A DNA stretch of 64,000 bases. Origin: Porticoccaceae bacterium (lineage in GTDB: Bacteria > Pseudomonadota > Gammaproteobacteria > Pseudomonadales > Porticoccaceae). The translations under genes were made by a program, and so were the position numbers. Location of the stretch: positions 1 to 64,000 of the forward strand of contig JAQWIR010000020.1 in assembly GCA_029248755.1 (NCBI GenBank), written 5' to 3'. The stretch's first letter is position 1; each line of letters starts with the position of its first letter. Shown here piece after piece: positions 8,938 to 18,813 of this stretch. The notes beneath the pieces are model-generated. The model saw only the letters and a program-made list of their open reading frames with translations. It had not been told where the DNA came from and made no database searches.

Positions 8938-9969
8938 ATGGAGAATCAGATATACGGACGCCTTATGCTCGATTTAGTGGGCACAGAATTAATGCCCACT
9001 GAGCGCGATCTGCTTAAGAATAAGCATGTTGGTGGAGTAATTTTGTTTGCTCGTAATATCCATAGCAAACAGCAAGTATGTGATTTGGTGGCAGATATTC
9101 GTAGCTGTTCTGAGTATATTTTGATCGCTGTGGATCAAGAGGGTGGTCGTGTTCAGCGTTTTAAGCAGGGGTTTACCTGTTTGCCGTCAATGCAAACTTT
9201 AGGAGATTTGGTTGCATCTAATTCAAAGGAAGGCCTACAACTCGCTAAAAATGTCGGCTGGCTTATGGCCTCAGAAGTTTTAGCCTGTGGTTTAGATATC
9301 AGTTTTGCGCCGGTTTTAGATGTGGACAGACATCACAGCAGTATTATTGGTGATCGGTCTTTTTCCGATTCTGCCGAGCAGGTTATTGTAGCCGCAAACG
9401 CTTTTATTTCAGGAATGAATGAAGCCGGTATGGCCGCTACAGGAAAGCATTTCCCCGGTCATGGTGGCGTAGTAGCCGATAGTCACTTAGAGGCACCGGT
9501 AGATCATAGATCAATGGCCGAGTTAGAAGAAAGAGATTTACAGCCCTTTGTTGCACTAAGCGCAGAATTAGCCGGTATTATGCCAGCGCATATTACATTC
9601 CCTAATATTGATTCATCCTCTGTAGGTTTTTCCAAGTATTGGTTGCAGCAAATACTGCGTTCAAACCTTGGTTTTAAGGGCGTCATTTTTAGTGATGATC
9701 TCAGTATGAAAGGCGCTGATGTTGCTGGCGGCTATATCGAAAAAACGGAGATGGCACTGAGCGCTGGATGCGATATGATACTGGTCTGTAATTGCCCTGA
9801 AGGCGCTAGTGAAGTTTTAGCTTATTTGGAGCGATTAGAGGTGAAAGGTTGTGAAAAAATTGCCACAATGAGAGCTAGTAAGTCCCTTAATTGGGAGCAG
9901 TTAAATAAAGACACGCGTTACCAACAGACAATAAAAACACTTCAGCAGCTGACTGATACAGGAACTTAA
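8938..9969 (+). CDS. nagZ: Beta-N-acetylhexosaminidase, peptidoglycan recycling
   Basis: 343 aa from ATG 8938 (start RLMLDLVGTEL, as in the family; the TTG eleven codons earlier in the track is less likely). GH3 family. It removes GlcNAc from GlcNAc-anhydroMur-peptides in the cytoplasm. Visible motifs: IAVDQEGGRVQR, the NagZ loop KHFPGHGGVVADSH with its catalytic Asp/His pair, and FSDDLSMKG. No signal peptide, consistent with the cytosolic enzyme. It is followed with 1 bp spacing by the MscS-type channel gene, so they are probably co-transcribed. lexA next to nagZ is also the Pseudomonas arrangement. Confidence 0.95.
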   Translation: MENQIYGRLMLDLVGTELMPTERDLLKNKHVGGVILFARNIHSKQQVCDLVADIRSCSEYILIAVDQEGGRVQRFKQGFTCLPSMQTLGDLVASNSKEGLQLAKNVGWLMASEVLACGLDISFAPVLDVDRHHSSIIGDRSFSDSAEQVIVAANAFISGMNEAGMAATGKHFPGHGGVVADSHLEAPVDHRSMAELEERDLQPFVALSAELAGIMPAHITFPNIDSSSVGFSKYWLQQILRSNLGFKGVIFSDDLSMKGADVAGGYIEKTEMALSAGCDMILVCNCPEGASEVLAYLERLEVKGCEKIATMRASKSLNWEQLNKDTRYQQTIKTLQQLTDTGT

Positions 9970-9970
9970 G

Positions 9971-11068
9971 ATGAATGCACTTGAATCTTGGCTAGTAAAT
10001 TTAACCGGTGAAACCTATTTATGGATAGGTGAGCTTTTTTTAATTGTTTTTGCAGCGCTGCTTGCAGGTTATCTTTTAAATAAACTATTTAATCGCCTTC
10101 AACTAAAAGCGGCTGAAACACCGACGGTGTGGGACGATGCTTTTCTAGAAGCCTGCCGTGCGCCGGCTATTTGGTTAGTATGGATACTGGGTATAAATTT
10201 TGCCGTTGGCATAACAGCCCAGCGAATTGACTCACCATTACAGGCGCTTATTGAACCGGCAAATCGCTTAGCATTTATTATTTTAGGCGCATTGTTTATC
10301 AATGGTTTTATTAAACGTGTTGAGCGCAATCTTTTAGATCCTTTGTTTATGACTAAGCCTATGGATCCAACCACAGTAAAGGCAGTATCTAAGCTATTTC
10401 GTGCCGCAGTTCTTATTACCGCTATTTTGGTGATTATGCAGTTTTTAGGTTATAGCATATCTGGATTACTGGCCTTTGGTGGTATAGGCGGTATTGCAGT
10501 GGGTTTTGCAGCTAAAGATCTTTTAGCTAATTTTTTTGGTGGATTAATGATTTATCTAGATCGTCCATTTTCGGTGGGTGATTGGGTGCGTTCTCCAGAT
10601 AAAGAAATTGAAGGTACGGTAGAGGATATTGGCTGGCGTCTAACCCGTATTAGAACCTTTGATAAGCGTCCTTTGTACATACCTAATTCTATATTTGCCA
10701 GTATATCGGTTGAGAATCCCTCCCGAATGACCAATAGAAGAATCTATGAGTCGGTTGGTATTCGCTATGATGATATTTCCTGTATGACGCCAATTATTGA
10801 TCAGGTGAATGCTATGTTGCGAGAGCATAATGAAATAGATTCTGACCAAGTCATAATTGTGAATTTTGATAAGTTTGCACCCAGCTCTTTAGACTTTTTT
10901 GTCTATGCCTACACCAAGACAACCCAATGGGTAAAATTCCATGAGATCAAACAAGATGTTCTGCTTAAAGTGGCGGCGATCATTGAGGAAAACAAAGCAG
11001 AAATAGCGTTCCCAACCTCAACCTTACATATAGCGCCCTCAGGACTTGAGTCGGCATCAGCTAAGTAA
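9971..11068 (+). CDS. MscS-family small-conductance mechanosensitive channel
   Basis: 365 aa. Several N-terminal transmembrane segments (about 15-40, 60-85, 90-115, 135-160) lead to the pore-lining helix and beta domain: LLAFGGIGGIAVGFAAKDLL, then FFGGLMIYLDRPFSVGDWV, GTVEDIGWRLTRIRTFDKR and IPNSIF. This is the YnaI/YbiO-like group with extra helices before the MscS core. It releases solutes on hypo-osmotic shock in the inner membrane. It starts 1 bp after nagZ, so it is translationally linked. The C-terminus is the usual alpha/beta cytoplasmic cage. Confidence 0.9.
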   Translation: MNALESWLVNLTGETYLWIGELFLIVFAALLAGYLLNKLFNRLQLKAAETPTVWDDAFLEACRAPAIWLVWILGINFAVGITAQRIDSPLQALIEPANRLAFIILGALFINGFIKRVERNLLDPLFMTKPMDPTTVKAVSKLFRAAVLITAILVIMQFLGYSISGLLAFGGIGGIAVGFAAKDLLANFFGGLMIYLDRPFSVGDWVRSPDKEIEGTVEDIGWRLTRIRTFDKRPLYIPNSIFASISVENPSRMTNRRIYESVGIRYDDISCMTPIIDQVNAMLREHNEIDSDQVIIVNFDKFAPSSLDFFVYAYTKTTQWVKFHEIKQDVLLKVAAIIEENKAEIAFPTSTLHIAPSGLESASAK

Positions 11069-11101
11069 TGCAGTGAAAAAGCTGAGGTGAGGGTAGGCTT
11101 A

Positions 11102-11611
11102 ATGCGATATGTTCTAATTTTAAGTTGTTTAATGATAACAAGCTGTCTCTCTGTTCCCGATGGTGTTGTGCCGGTTAAAAACTTTGAATTAGATCGCTAT
11201 CTGGGTCAATGGTATGAAATTGCAAGACTTGATCATTCGTTTGAGCGGGGTTTAGAGGCTGTTTCTGCTGATTATTCATTAAAAGATGATGGTGGTATTA
11301 AAGTTATTAATTCTGGGATCAATACGGAAACAGGTTTGCAAGAACAAGCAGAGGGCAGGGCGTATTTTGTTGAAGATTCAACCGTTGGTCATCTTAAAGT
11401 CTCTTTTTTTGGTCCTTTTTTCGGATCTTACGTGATCTTTGAATTAGACCAACAAGACTATCAATATGCCTTTGTTGCTGGCAACACTACCAATTATTTA
11501 TGGCTACTTGCGCGGACGCCTGAAGTCTCAGATGATCTAATGAATCAGTTTAGATCCAGTGCTGAAGAATTAGGCTTTAATTTGGAAGATCTTATTCTGG
11601 TTAAGCACTAG
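11102..11611 (+). CDS. blc: Outer-membrane lipocalin (Blc-like)
   Basis: 169 aa from ATG 11102; a GTG five codons upstream is an alternative start. The N-terminal lipoprotein signal ends at a lipobox MITSC, so it is probably anchored in the outer membrane. The lipocalin signature GxW is LGQWYEIARLDHSFERGL. The barrel continues with YFVEDSTVGHLKVSFFGPFFGSY and the C-terminal WLLARTP. Bacterial lipocalins of this type bind fatty acids or lysophospholipids and serve in membrane maintenance under stress. It follows the MscS gene by about 30 bp and converges with csiV. Confidence 0.92.
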   Translation: MRYVLILSCLMITSCLSVPDGVVPVKNFELDRYLGQWYEIARLDHSFERGLEAVSADYSLKDDGGIKVINSGINTETGLQEQAEGRAYFVEDSTVGHLKVSFFGPFFGSYVIFELDQQDYQYAFVAGNTTNYLWLLARTPEVSDDLMNQFRSSAEELGFNLEDLILVKH

Positions 11612-11615
11612 ACTA

Positions 11616-12881
11616 TTAATTTACTATTTCTGACTCAGTTGGTTCTGTTGATAACTCTTCTTGTGGCGGAAGATTAATAGGCAATGGCTCAAAGCTTTTA
11701 ATAGTAACCAGCGCACCCATTTGCGGGTGATCGATGTAATAGACTTCGTCTTCCTGTATCCGCTTTGACTGTCTTATTGGCCATATCTCTTTGATGGGGT
11801 AATGATGGTTAGAATCACTGTTAACTAACTGTTCGGTGACTTCAGGGTTACTATCCAGTAAAGCAATCACAGAATTAAGATTGTAGTTTTCAAGCAAAGC
11901 CTCGACACCCTGTGGTATATCACCTCTCTCTGTAACTGACTGATCATTGGATATTGAAGTATTAGGCACAATAGTTGAAAGTTTATTAGAAAATTTCAAG
12001 GCTTTTAATAGTGCTTTTTGTTCCGAATTTAGAGCCTGTTGAGGAATTTCTGGCAGTACAATTTCCATGTTTTGAGATGGTAAGAAATTAATTCGCCACA
12101 AATTAGTTTCAAAATGTAGGTATCTAGATTTATAAAAGCGCAATGACCCTTCAATGATTTGCCTGTTAGCCAGTTCTTGCTCTGTTTTAACAATTACCCA
12201 AGGACTTTTTTCTTTGGAATCAATTTGAAAGCGCCATGCTTCATGAAAGCGAACACTATACTTTCTTCTTTTTAGAGCTCTTGCAGTATCGTTGAGATCT
12301 CTAAATTTTTTGCTAAGGATTTGATAGGGTTGCTCATACACGGGTACAAAGCCAATCTTGCCAGTGGCAGCCGTAAATTCATCGGTCTCGTCCACTATAT
12401 CCAAATCATCAAACTGAGTGAGTTCAGGTACATTAGGGCTTTCACTTTGGCTATTCTGGTAGGGGATAGACGCTTCGGGAACCAGTGTGGAACCATGGTT
12501 ATAATTGTGAAATTGGTATTGGTTGGTACCTAATAAAACTGATAAGCGCGCGGTTAAGTTATTGTTCTCTGGCTGTGAAATTGATGCAGTGGAGGACGAA
12601 TCAAAAAGAGGGCGACGCATTATGCCGCTATTGGGGTATTGGTCGCTTAACTCAAGCCAATTATTTGGAAAACCAATATCAAGGTCTTTTGGCGCTGATT
12701 CAGTTCCAGTAATGGACTGTTGATCGAATAATATGACTTCTACTTGGTACCAATTTTCTGCTTTGGGGTATTTTTCCTTAAGCTCTTGTTGGGCATAAAG
12801 AGGAGTGGATATAGGCAAAAACCCAACCATAGCAACTAGCAGATATCTGCGTAGAGGCGTTTTATGGTTTAAGAAAAACAT
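11616..12881 (-). CDS. csiV: CsiV family peptidoglycan-binding protein
   Basis: 421 aa. The N-terminal signal peptide (YLLVAMVGFLPISTPLYA) points to the periplasm. The family hallmark KAENWYQVEVILFDQQ comes soon after, and the later WRFQIDSKEKSPWVIVK and RYLHFETNLW segments fit CsiV. In Vibrio, CsiV is a periplasmic protein needed for activation of the bifunctional synthase PBP1A by LpoA under D-amino-acid stress; in other groups it is only annotated by homology. It lies 22 bp downstream of mfd on the same strand, a conserved neighbourhood in gammaproteobacteria. The middle is low-complexity and poorly conserved. Confidence 0.85.
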   Translation of the reverse strand: MFFLNHKTPLRRYLLVAMVGFLPISTPLYAQQELKEKYPKAENWYQVEVILFDQQSITGTESAPKDLDIGFPNNWLELSDQYPNSGIMRRPLFDSSSTASISQPENNNLTARLSVLLGTNQYQFHNYNHGSTLVPEASIPYQNSQSESPNVPELTQFDDLDIVDETDEFTAATGKIGFVPVYEQPYQILSKKFRDLNDTARALKRRKYSVRFHEAWRFQIDSKEKSPWVIVKTEQELANRQIIEGSLRFYKSRYLHFETNLWRINFLPSQNMEIVLPEIPQQALNSEQKALLKALKFSNKLSTIVPNTSISNDQSVTERGDIPQGVEALLENYNLNSVIALLDSNPEVTEQLVNSDSNHHYPIKEIWPIRQSKRIQEDEVYYIDHPQMGALVTIKSFEPLPINLPPQEELSTEPTESEIVN

Positions 12882-12903
12882 CCAGAGTCCTTTTGTACTT
12901 TGG

Positions 12904-15900
12904 TTATAGCGTTTCAGTCAGTGAAGACAGCATAGCATAGACTGAACTAAGTCTAAGTTCAGGATTTCCCATAGGCATTGTGAAACTCAATTGGTCATTG
13001 TTCAACAATTTATATTTATTGGGATTTTGCTGGATCAATTTAATAATGGAAATGGGTTCAACTTTGGTATTTTGAAGAAATTTCAAGCGTCCACTGGTAG
13101 GTCCTGCTTCTATTTTTTTAAGCCCAATATGTTCGCCGATTTGTCGAATTTCAGCGATTTGAAAGAGTGCTTTTACCGCTTCAGGGAGAAGTCCAAAGCG
13201 ATCAATCATTTCTACCTGTAATTCGTGTAACTGCTGTTTATCTTGACAGTTTGCTAGGCGCTTATAAAAAGTAAGACGCATATTAACATCGGGTAAATAG
13301 TCAGATGGTATTAACGCTGGAATATGCAGGTTAACCTCAATACCCTGATCAAAATTAATTGCTTTGTTAGGGCTTTCTCCACTTTGGATAGCCTCTACTG
13401 CTTGATCTAGCATTTCTAAGTAGAGCGTAAACCCAATGGACTGTATATGTCCGCTTTGCTCTTCCCCTAGCAACTCACCAGCGCCCCTGATTTCCAAGTC
13501 ATTAGTGGCAAGGGTAAACCCAGAACCCAGATGCTCGGCAGCCGCAATGGCTTCAAGACGTTTGGTAGCATCAGTGGTGAGCTTTTTCTCAGGGTGCGTC
13601 ATAAGATAGGCGTAGGCTTGATGATGGGATCGTCCAACTCTGCCGCGTAACTGATGCAGTTGCGCAAGACCAAATTTGTCGGCACGTTCGATGATAATGG
13701 TATTAGCGCTTGGAATATCAATACCAGTTTCAATTATGGTTGAGCAGACAAGAACATTAAATCGTTGATGGTAAAAATCTGACATGACTTTTTCTAGTTC
13801 TCGCTCACGCATCTGCCCATGGGCAATATTTATGCGGGCCTCAGGAACTAACTCAGCTAATTCGTCAGCAGCCCGTTGTATTGATTTAACATCATTGTGT
13901 AAGTAATAGACTTGCCCTCCGCGCAAAATTTCCCGGAGTATGGCTTCTTTGGCAACGCGCGATTCTTTCTTGCGGATAAATGTTTTGACCGATAGCCTCT
14001 TAGCGGGTGGGGTTGCAATAATCGACAGGTCACGAATGCTATGCATTGACATATTAAGAGTTCGTGGAATGGGTGTTGCTGTCATGGTGAGCATATCCAC
14101 TGAGCTTCTTAGGGCTTTGAGCTGCTCTTTTTGGCGAACACCGAATCTATGCTCTTCATCAATAATCATTAAACCCAGTCGGCTAAAGTCGATATTGGCA
14201 TGCAAAAGTTTATGCGTACTAATAAGAATATCCACTTTGCCCGCTTCAACCTCGTTTATCACTTGCTGTTGTTCTTTAGCAGTTTTAAATCTTGATAGCT
14301 CCTCGACTTGTATAGGCCAGTTGGCAAATCGATCGCGAAAATTATCCAAATGCTGATGTGCTAGTAGGGTGGTTGGGACCAAAATGACTACCTGTTTGTT
14401 ACTTGAAACTACCGTAAAAGCGGCGCGCATAGCTACTTCAGTTTTACCAAAACCAACATCGCCACAAACTAATCTGTCCATTGGCTGTGGGCTTAATAGA
14501 TCTTTTCTTACCGCATCGATAGTGGTCTGCTGATCTGCGGTTTCTTCAAATGGGAATTGACTACAGAATTGACGATATTCTTCTTCATTATCCTCGCAGG
14601 AAAAACCTTTTCGAGCAGCGCGACGTGAATAAATGTCGAGTAGTTCAGCAGCCGTATCTCTTACTTTTTCTGCGGCTTTCTTTTTGGCCTTATCCCATTT
14701 ATCAGATCCTAAGCGATGGAGGGGAGCCATGGTTTCATCACCACTGCCACTAAATCGACTAATCATATGGAGAGACGCAACGGGCACATATAATTTGGCA
14801 TCATCGGCATAGATAAGAGTCAGGAATTCTTGCTCTGACCCATCGACAGATAGCAGTATTAGTCCATTGTAGCGACCTACGCCATGGTCTAAATGAACCA
14901 CTGGTGCGCCAATTTTAAGCTCAGCTAAACTTTTGAAAATATAATCAGGCGACTCAGAGACCGTTGAGCGTCTTCTTCTTTGCATGACCTGTTGGCCAAA
15001 TAACTCACCCTCAGTGATAAGGCATATCTTACGTTGCTTTGAATAAAATCCTTGATCGATAGGGTAGGTACAAATACCCACTACTTCACTGGAAGATCTA
15101 AAGTCTTGCCACGATTCATAAGCCTCGGGTTTGATGTTGTTGGCAGCTAGCAATTCAGTTAAAGCTTCTTTTCGTCCGGCAGACTCTGCGCAAAATAGTA
15201 TGCTGGTATCAGCGGGTATATCTAGAATAAATTTCTCAAGCTGTTCTAGCGGGTTATTTTGTTTGCTATTAACACTTATGTCCGGAATTCCAGACTTAAT
15301 TTCTTCTGGGGTTACAGATGCGTTTTGTTCTTTGTGAATAATGTTGAGCTGTTTAAATTCAGAAAACAGATCTTCAACCGTTATAAATATTTCTTTAGGG
15401 GCTAGAAGGGGTCTTTCAGGATCGACGCCATATTCGGTGTATCGTCGGTTTATATCTTGCCACAAAGTATTAGCTGTGCTGTAAATATCTCCCTGCATAA
15501 ATACCTGTGTTTGCTCGGGAAGATAATCAAATAGGTTGGCAGTTTGGTCGAAAAATAGACTTAGATAATACTCAATACCCTGGGGTGCAATGCCTTGTTT
15601 CACATCCTTATAAACTGGGCAGTTTATGGTTGATGGATCAAAGTGATCATGCCAGTGGTTTAAAAATTGATTAATACCTTCCTTATCTAGTGGAAACTCC
15701 CGAGCAGGTAAAAGTCTTAGACGCTCTACACTGGATAAAGTGCGCTGTGACTCAGGATCAAAAATTCTTAGGGATTCAATATCATTGTCTAATAAATCAA
15801 TTCTAAATGGCGCTTTTTCACCCATAGGAAAGATATCAATGATCGAGCCACGAAAAGCATATTCACCATGCTCATAAACCGTTTCTACCCGATGATATCC

Positions 15901-16329
15901 AGCTCTGGTTAATTGGTTATGCAGCTTGTCTCGATCAAGTGTTTCATCGACTTGATAGTCAAATAACCGCGAAGCCAAAAAATCCGTAGGCGGAAGCTGG
16001 TGTAATAAAGAGGGCAGGGGCAGAACTAGCACAGCCTGAGTGAGTGTCGGTAGCTCACTCAGTATTTGTATGCGATCTGAAATAATATCCTGATGGGGCG
16101 AAAAAATATCATAGGGCAGGGTTTCCCAATCTGGGAAAACCTTGGTTTCTATATTGCTGTCTTGCAGAAAAAAACTTATGGCTCTGCGCAATGTTGAGGC
16201 TTCAGCCGTAGTAGCGGTAATTACTAGAGAAATGCCAGGGTAACTTAAAGCCCTTTCGGCAATGGTCAAAGCTTGTGCTGAAGACCCCTGGGAAGCCCAA
16301 TCAGATTGACTATTTTTAGCTTTGCTCAT
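12904..16329 (-). CDS. mfd: Transcription-repair coupling factor
   Basis: 1141 aa, close to the E. coli 1148. It removes RNA polymerase stalled at lesions and recruits UvrA. Domain order: UvrB-homology region (about 1-330), a CarD-like RNA polymerase interaction domain (IGAPVVHLDHGVGRYNGL, about 472-545), a RecG-like helicase with Walker A GDVGFGKTEVA (about 623), DEEHRFG (about 725) and motifs TATPIPRTL and RADKFGLAQLHQLRGRVGR, then the TRCF C-terminal domain (about 980-1090). All helicase motifs are intact. ATG start at 16329. Transcribed ahead of csiV. Confidence 0.97.
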   Translation of the reverse strand: MSKAKNSQSDWASQGSSAQALTIAERALSYPGISLVITATTAEASTLRRAISFFLQDSNIETKVFPDWETLPYDIFSPHQDIISDRIQILSELPTLTQAVLVLPLPSLLHQLPPTDFLASRLFDYQVDETLDRDKLHNQLTRAGYHRVETVYEHGEYAFRGSIIDIFPMGEKAPFRIDLLDNDIESLRIFDPESQRTLSSVERLRLLPAREFPLDKEGINQFLNHWHDHFDPSTINCPVYKDVKQGIAPQGIEYYLSLFFDQTANLFDYLPEQTQVFMQGDIYSTANTLWQDINRRYTEYGVDPERPLLAPKEIFITVEDLFSEFKQLNIIHKEQNASVTPEEIKSGIPDISVNSKQNNPLEQLEKFILDIPADTSILFCAESAGRKEALTELLAANNIKPEAYESWQDFRSSSEVVGICTYPIDQGFYSKQRKICLITEGELFGQQVMQRRRRSTVSESPDYIFKSLAELKIGAPVVHLDHGVGRYNGLILLSVDGSEQEFLTLIYADDAKLYVPVASLHMISRFSGSGDETMAPLHRLGSDKWDKAKKKAAEKVRDTAAELLDIYSRRAARKGFSCEDNEEEYRQFCSQFPFEETADQQTTIDAVRKDLLSPQPMDRLVCGDVGFGKTEVAMRAAFTVVSSNKQVVILVPTTLLAHQHLDNFRDRFANWPIQVEELSRFKTAKEQQQVINEVEAGKVDILISTHKLLHANIDFSRLGLMIIDEEHRFGVRQKEQLKALRSSVDMLTMTATPIPRTLNMSMHSIRDLSIIATPPAKRLSVKTFIRKKESRVAKEAILREILRGGQVYYLHNDVKSIQRAADELAELVPEARINIAHGQMRERELEKVMSDFYHQRFNVLVCSTIIETGIDIPSANTIIIERADKFGLAQLHQLRGRVGRSHHQAYAYLMTHPEKKLTTDATKRLEAIAAAEHLGSGFTLATNDLEIRGAGELLGEEQSGHIQSIGFTLYLEMLDQAVEAIQSGESPNKAINFDQGIEVNLHIPALIPSDYLPDVNMRLTFYKRLANCQDKQQLHELQVEMIDRFGLLPEAVKALFQIAEIRQIGEHIGLKKIEAGPTSGRLKFLQNTKVEPISIIKLIQQNPNKYKLLNNDQLSFTMPMGNPELRLSSVYAMLSSLTETL

Positions 16330-16511
16330 GGACTAGATTCTCAAATCTGATGTTAGGATTAATACTTGTATACTGTTGCTTACACATTTTACTCTACTTG
16401 GTGAACCTGTTTGTAAAAAATTATCAATTCGCTGATTAATACTACATATTTTGTCTATAGTTTATAAAGACCCCAGTTTAATAATTATTTCACAATAAAA
16501 GGATTTATAAA

Positions 16512-17978
16512 GTGAATAAAGTAGTACGGCCGTTACCGGAAAATTTCTTTTTAGATTGGAAACAAAGAGAGGCATTAGCGGAGAGTATGATCCCGCTAAT
16601 TGGAAAACTATATAGGGAGTCAAACGTATCGACCTATATGTATGGTAAAAGTATGGTGAACAAATCTGTCACCGATATTATGAAGTCTCATCGATTTGTA
16701 CGGCAAGTTGAACAAAACGAGCTATCTGAATTTGATACAGCCCCAATATTGCAGGCTATAAGTCAGCTTGATTTAGGTCCGGCACATATAGACATTGGCA
16801 AGCTAGTCGTTAAATTCCAGAATAATAAACAATTGGTATCTATCCAAAAATTTGTTGCCACCGAATTGACTGGTTGTATAGGATCCAATTTGAAACCACT
16901 TATTCAGCCACAGGATATCGTTCTTTATGGTTTTGGTCGTATAGGGAGATTGTTGGCAAGACTCTTGATCGACAAGGCTGGTGGTGGAGACGTATTAAGG
17001 CTTCGTGCCATTGTGGTTCGCAAAGGTAATCAATCAGCCAATGACTTAGAGAAGCGTGCCGCATTATTGCGTCAGGATTCAGTTCATGGTTCGTTTAGAG
17101 GTACAATTCGTGTGCTTGATGAGAGCAACACACTGGTTATTAACGGCAACCCTGTCCGGGTTATATATGCCGATAAGCCTGAAGATGTCGATTATTCAAA
17201 ATACCAAATTAGCGATGCTTTAATTGTTGATAATACGGGTTTATGGAGCGATCGAAAAAATCTTCAGCGTCATCTTCGTCCGGGGGCTAAAAAAGTGTTG
17301 CTTACGGCACCGGCAGGAGATGACATACCCAATATTGTTTATGGCGTTAATCATCATCAAATTAACTGCCAAGCTCAGGTTATATCTGCGGCGTCGTGCA
17401 CAACTAATGCCATTGTTCCCGTGCTTAAAACTATCCTTGATAAATATGGCATTGAGCACGGCCATGTAGAGACAGTACATGCTTATACCAATGATCAAAA
17501 TTTGATTGATAATTATCATGCGGGAGATCGCCGAGGGCGAAGCGCGGCTCTTAATATGGTTTTGACCTCTACAGGTGCGGCTAAAGCTGTGGCTAAAGCA
17601 ATTCCAGAACTAGCGGGAAAGTTAACCGGTAATGCTATTAGAGTACCCACACCCAATGTTTCAATGGCAATTCTAAATTTACAGTTGAGCCAACCAGTGA
17701 CAAGAGATCAACTGAATGAATTTTTGCGCCACATGGCGTTACACAGTGAGTATCAACAACAAATTGGATATACAGTGTCTACAGAGGCAGTATCAACGGA
17801 TTTTGTTGGTTCAAGGCAAGCAACGGTGGTCGATTCTGAAGCAACGATTGTTACTGGTAATAATGTAGTGATTTATTGTTGGTACGACAATGAGTTTAGT
17901 TACAGTTGTCAGGTTGTTAGATGCGTCGAAAAGTTTGCAGGTGTTGATTGGCAGCGTTATCCTACTGAGATCGAATAA
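16512..17978 (+). CDS. gap: Glyceraldehyde-3-phosphate dehydrogenase, long form
   Basis: 488 aa, GTG start. The first 130 residues are an extension missing from the usual 330-aa enzyme. The Rossmann domain follows (VLYGFGRIGRLLARLL, about 137), then the catalytic SAASCTTNAIVP with Cys296 and the active-site His in ETVHAYTNDQNLIDNYH. The C-terminal WYDNEFSYSCQVVR is also standard. It interconverts glyceraldehyde-3-phosphate and 1,3-bisphosphoglycerate with NAD(P). A similar long GAPDH lies beside mfd in Pseudomonas. The role of the extension and the physiological direction (glycolysis or gluconeogenesis) are not known from the sequence. Confidence 0.92.
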   Translation: MNKVVRPLPENFFLDWKQREALAESMIPLIGKLYRESNVSTYMYGKSMVNKSVTDIMKSHRFVRQVEQNELSEFDTAPILQAISQLDLGPAHIDIGKLVVKFQNNKQLVSIQKFVATELTGCIGSNLKPLIQPQDIVLYGFGRIGRLLARLLIDKAGGGDVLRLRAIVVRKGNQSANDLEKRAALLRQDSVHGSFRGTIRVLDESNTLVINGNPVRVIYADKPEDVDYSKYQISDALIVDNTGLWSDRKNLQRHLRPGAKKVLLTAPAGDDIPNIVYGVNHHQINCQAQVISAASCTTNAIVPVLKTILDKYGIEHGHVETVHAYTNDQNLIDNYHAGDRRGRSAALNMVLTSTGAAKAVAKAIPELAGKLTGNAIRVPTPNVSMAILNLQLSQPVTRDQLNEFLRHMALHSEYQQQIGYTVSTEAVSTDFVGSRQATVVDSEATIVTGNNVVIYCWYDNEFSYSCQVVRCVEKFAGVDWQRYPTEIE

Positions 17979-17999
17979 TCATCTACTGTAGAACGATCT

Positions 18000-18791
18000 A
18001 TGTTAATCGAGCAGATATGGACCAATAATGCTTGGCGTAATTTTAATTATTTAATTGCCTGCCCAAAAAGTAAGCAAGCATTAGCTATTGACCCTTTAAA
18101 TTATCAACAGTGTCTTGATGTAGCGAAAAGTCACGGATGGACGATTACTAAAGTACTAAACACTCATGAACACCATGATCATATTGCAGGTAATAAACCT
18201 TTAATTGAAAAAACTGGGGCCATTTTGCTGGCTCATCATGCAGCACTGGAAGTTATCTCTGGTGTAGATGTTGCGCTGAAGGGCGGAGATGTTGTGGAGG
18301 TTGGTGAAACTGTACGGTTAAGGGTATTAGACACACCGGGCCATACCATGAGTCATATATGTCTATTATCAAACACCCAACCACCTGTACTTTTTAGTGG
18401 TGATACATTATTTAATGCGGGGGTGGGTAACTGTCATAGCGGCGGTCATCCCGAGGCGCTTTTTGCAACGTTTTCTGAGGTTCTTTCGAAACTGCCGGCT
18501 GATACGCAGGTTTATCCAGGGCATGATTATATTGTTAATAACTTGCAGTTTACCCTTGACCGAGAACCTAGTAATAAAGCAGCGTCTAGTCTTCTTGAGC
18601 AGGTTATAAAACAGGACACAAACAATCCTCTAGTAACAACCATCGGGCTTGAAAAGCATATAAATTGTTTTTTGCGATTAAATAATCCAGAAATAATTAG
18701 TCATTTAAAAAATACAATGCCTGAGTTGCCTGACAAACCTAGTGAGAAAGATGTGTTTATTGCTCTGAGAGCTTTGCGCAATAACTGGTAA
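18000..18791 (+). CDS. gloB: Glyoxalase II-like metallo-beta-lactamase-fold hydrolase
   Basis: 263 aa. The binuclear metal motif THEHHDHIAGN (HxHxDH) is present, with GHTMSHICLL, FSGDTLFNAG and YPGHDYIVNNL as the further His/Asp ligands. A C-terminal segment (INCFLRLNNPEIISHL) resembles the substrate-binding domain of hydroxyacylglutathione hydrolase. The usual GCGRxFEG loop of GloB is replaced by GVGNCHSGGHPEAL, so this is a divergent subgroup. Likely role: hydrolysis of S-D-lactoylglutathione from methylglyoxal detoxification. It follows the GAPDH gene by 21 bp, which fits triose phosphate/methylglyoxal metabolism. Another thioester is possible. Confidence 0.7.
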   Translation: MLIEQIWTNNAWRNFNYLIACPKSKQALAIDPLNYQQCLDVAKSHGWTITKVLNTHEHHDHIAGNKPLIEKTGAILLAHHAALEVISGVDVALKGGDVVEVGETVRLRVLDTPGHTMSHICLLSNTQPPVLFSGDTLFNAGVGNCHSGGHPEALFATFSEVLSKLPADTQVYPGHDYIVNNLQFTLDREPSNKAASSLLEQVIKQDTNNPLVTTIGLEKHINCFLRLNNPEIISHLKNTMPELPDKPSEKDVFIALRALRNNW

Positions 18792-18813
18792 GTTTTGACG
18801 GCAAATTGCGCAA
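18774..18813. repeat. Inverted repeat at the gloB 3' end
   Basis: TTGCGCAAT (18774-18782, inside the gloB end) is repeated inverted as ATTGCGCAA (18805-18813) with a 22-nt loop. No T-run follows. It may form a weak stem stabilising the mRNA end; a function is not shown. Confidence 0.35.

Noticed and set aside
13940-14356. 138-aa + strand ORF inside mfd
   Set aside because: Antisense shadow of the conserved helicase region of mfd.
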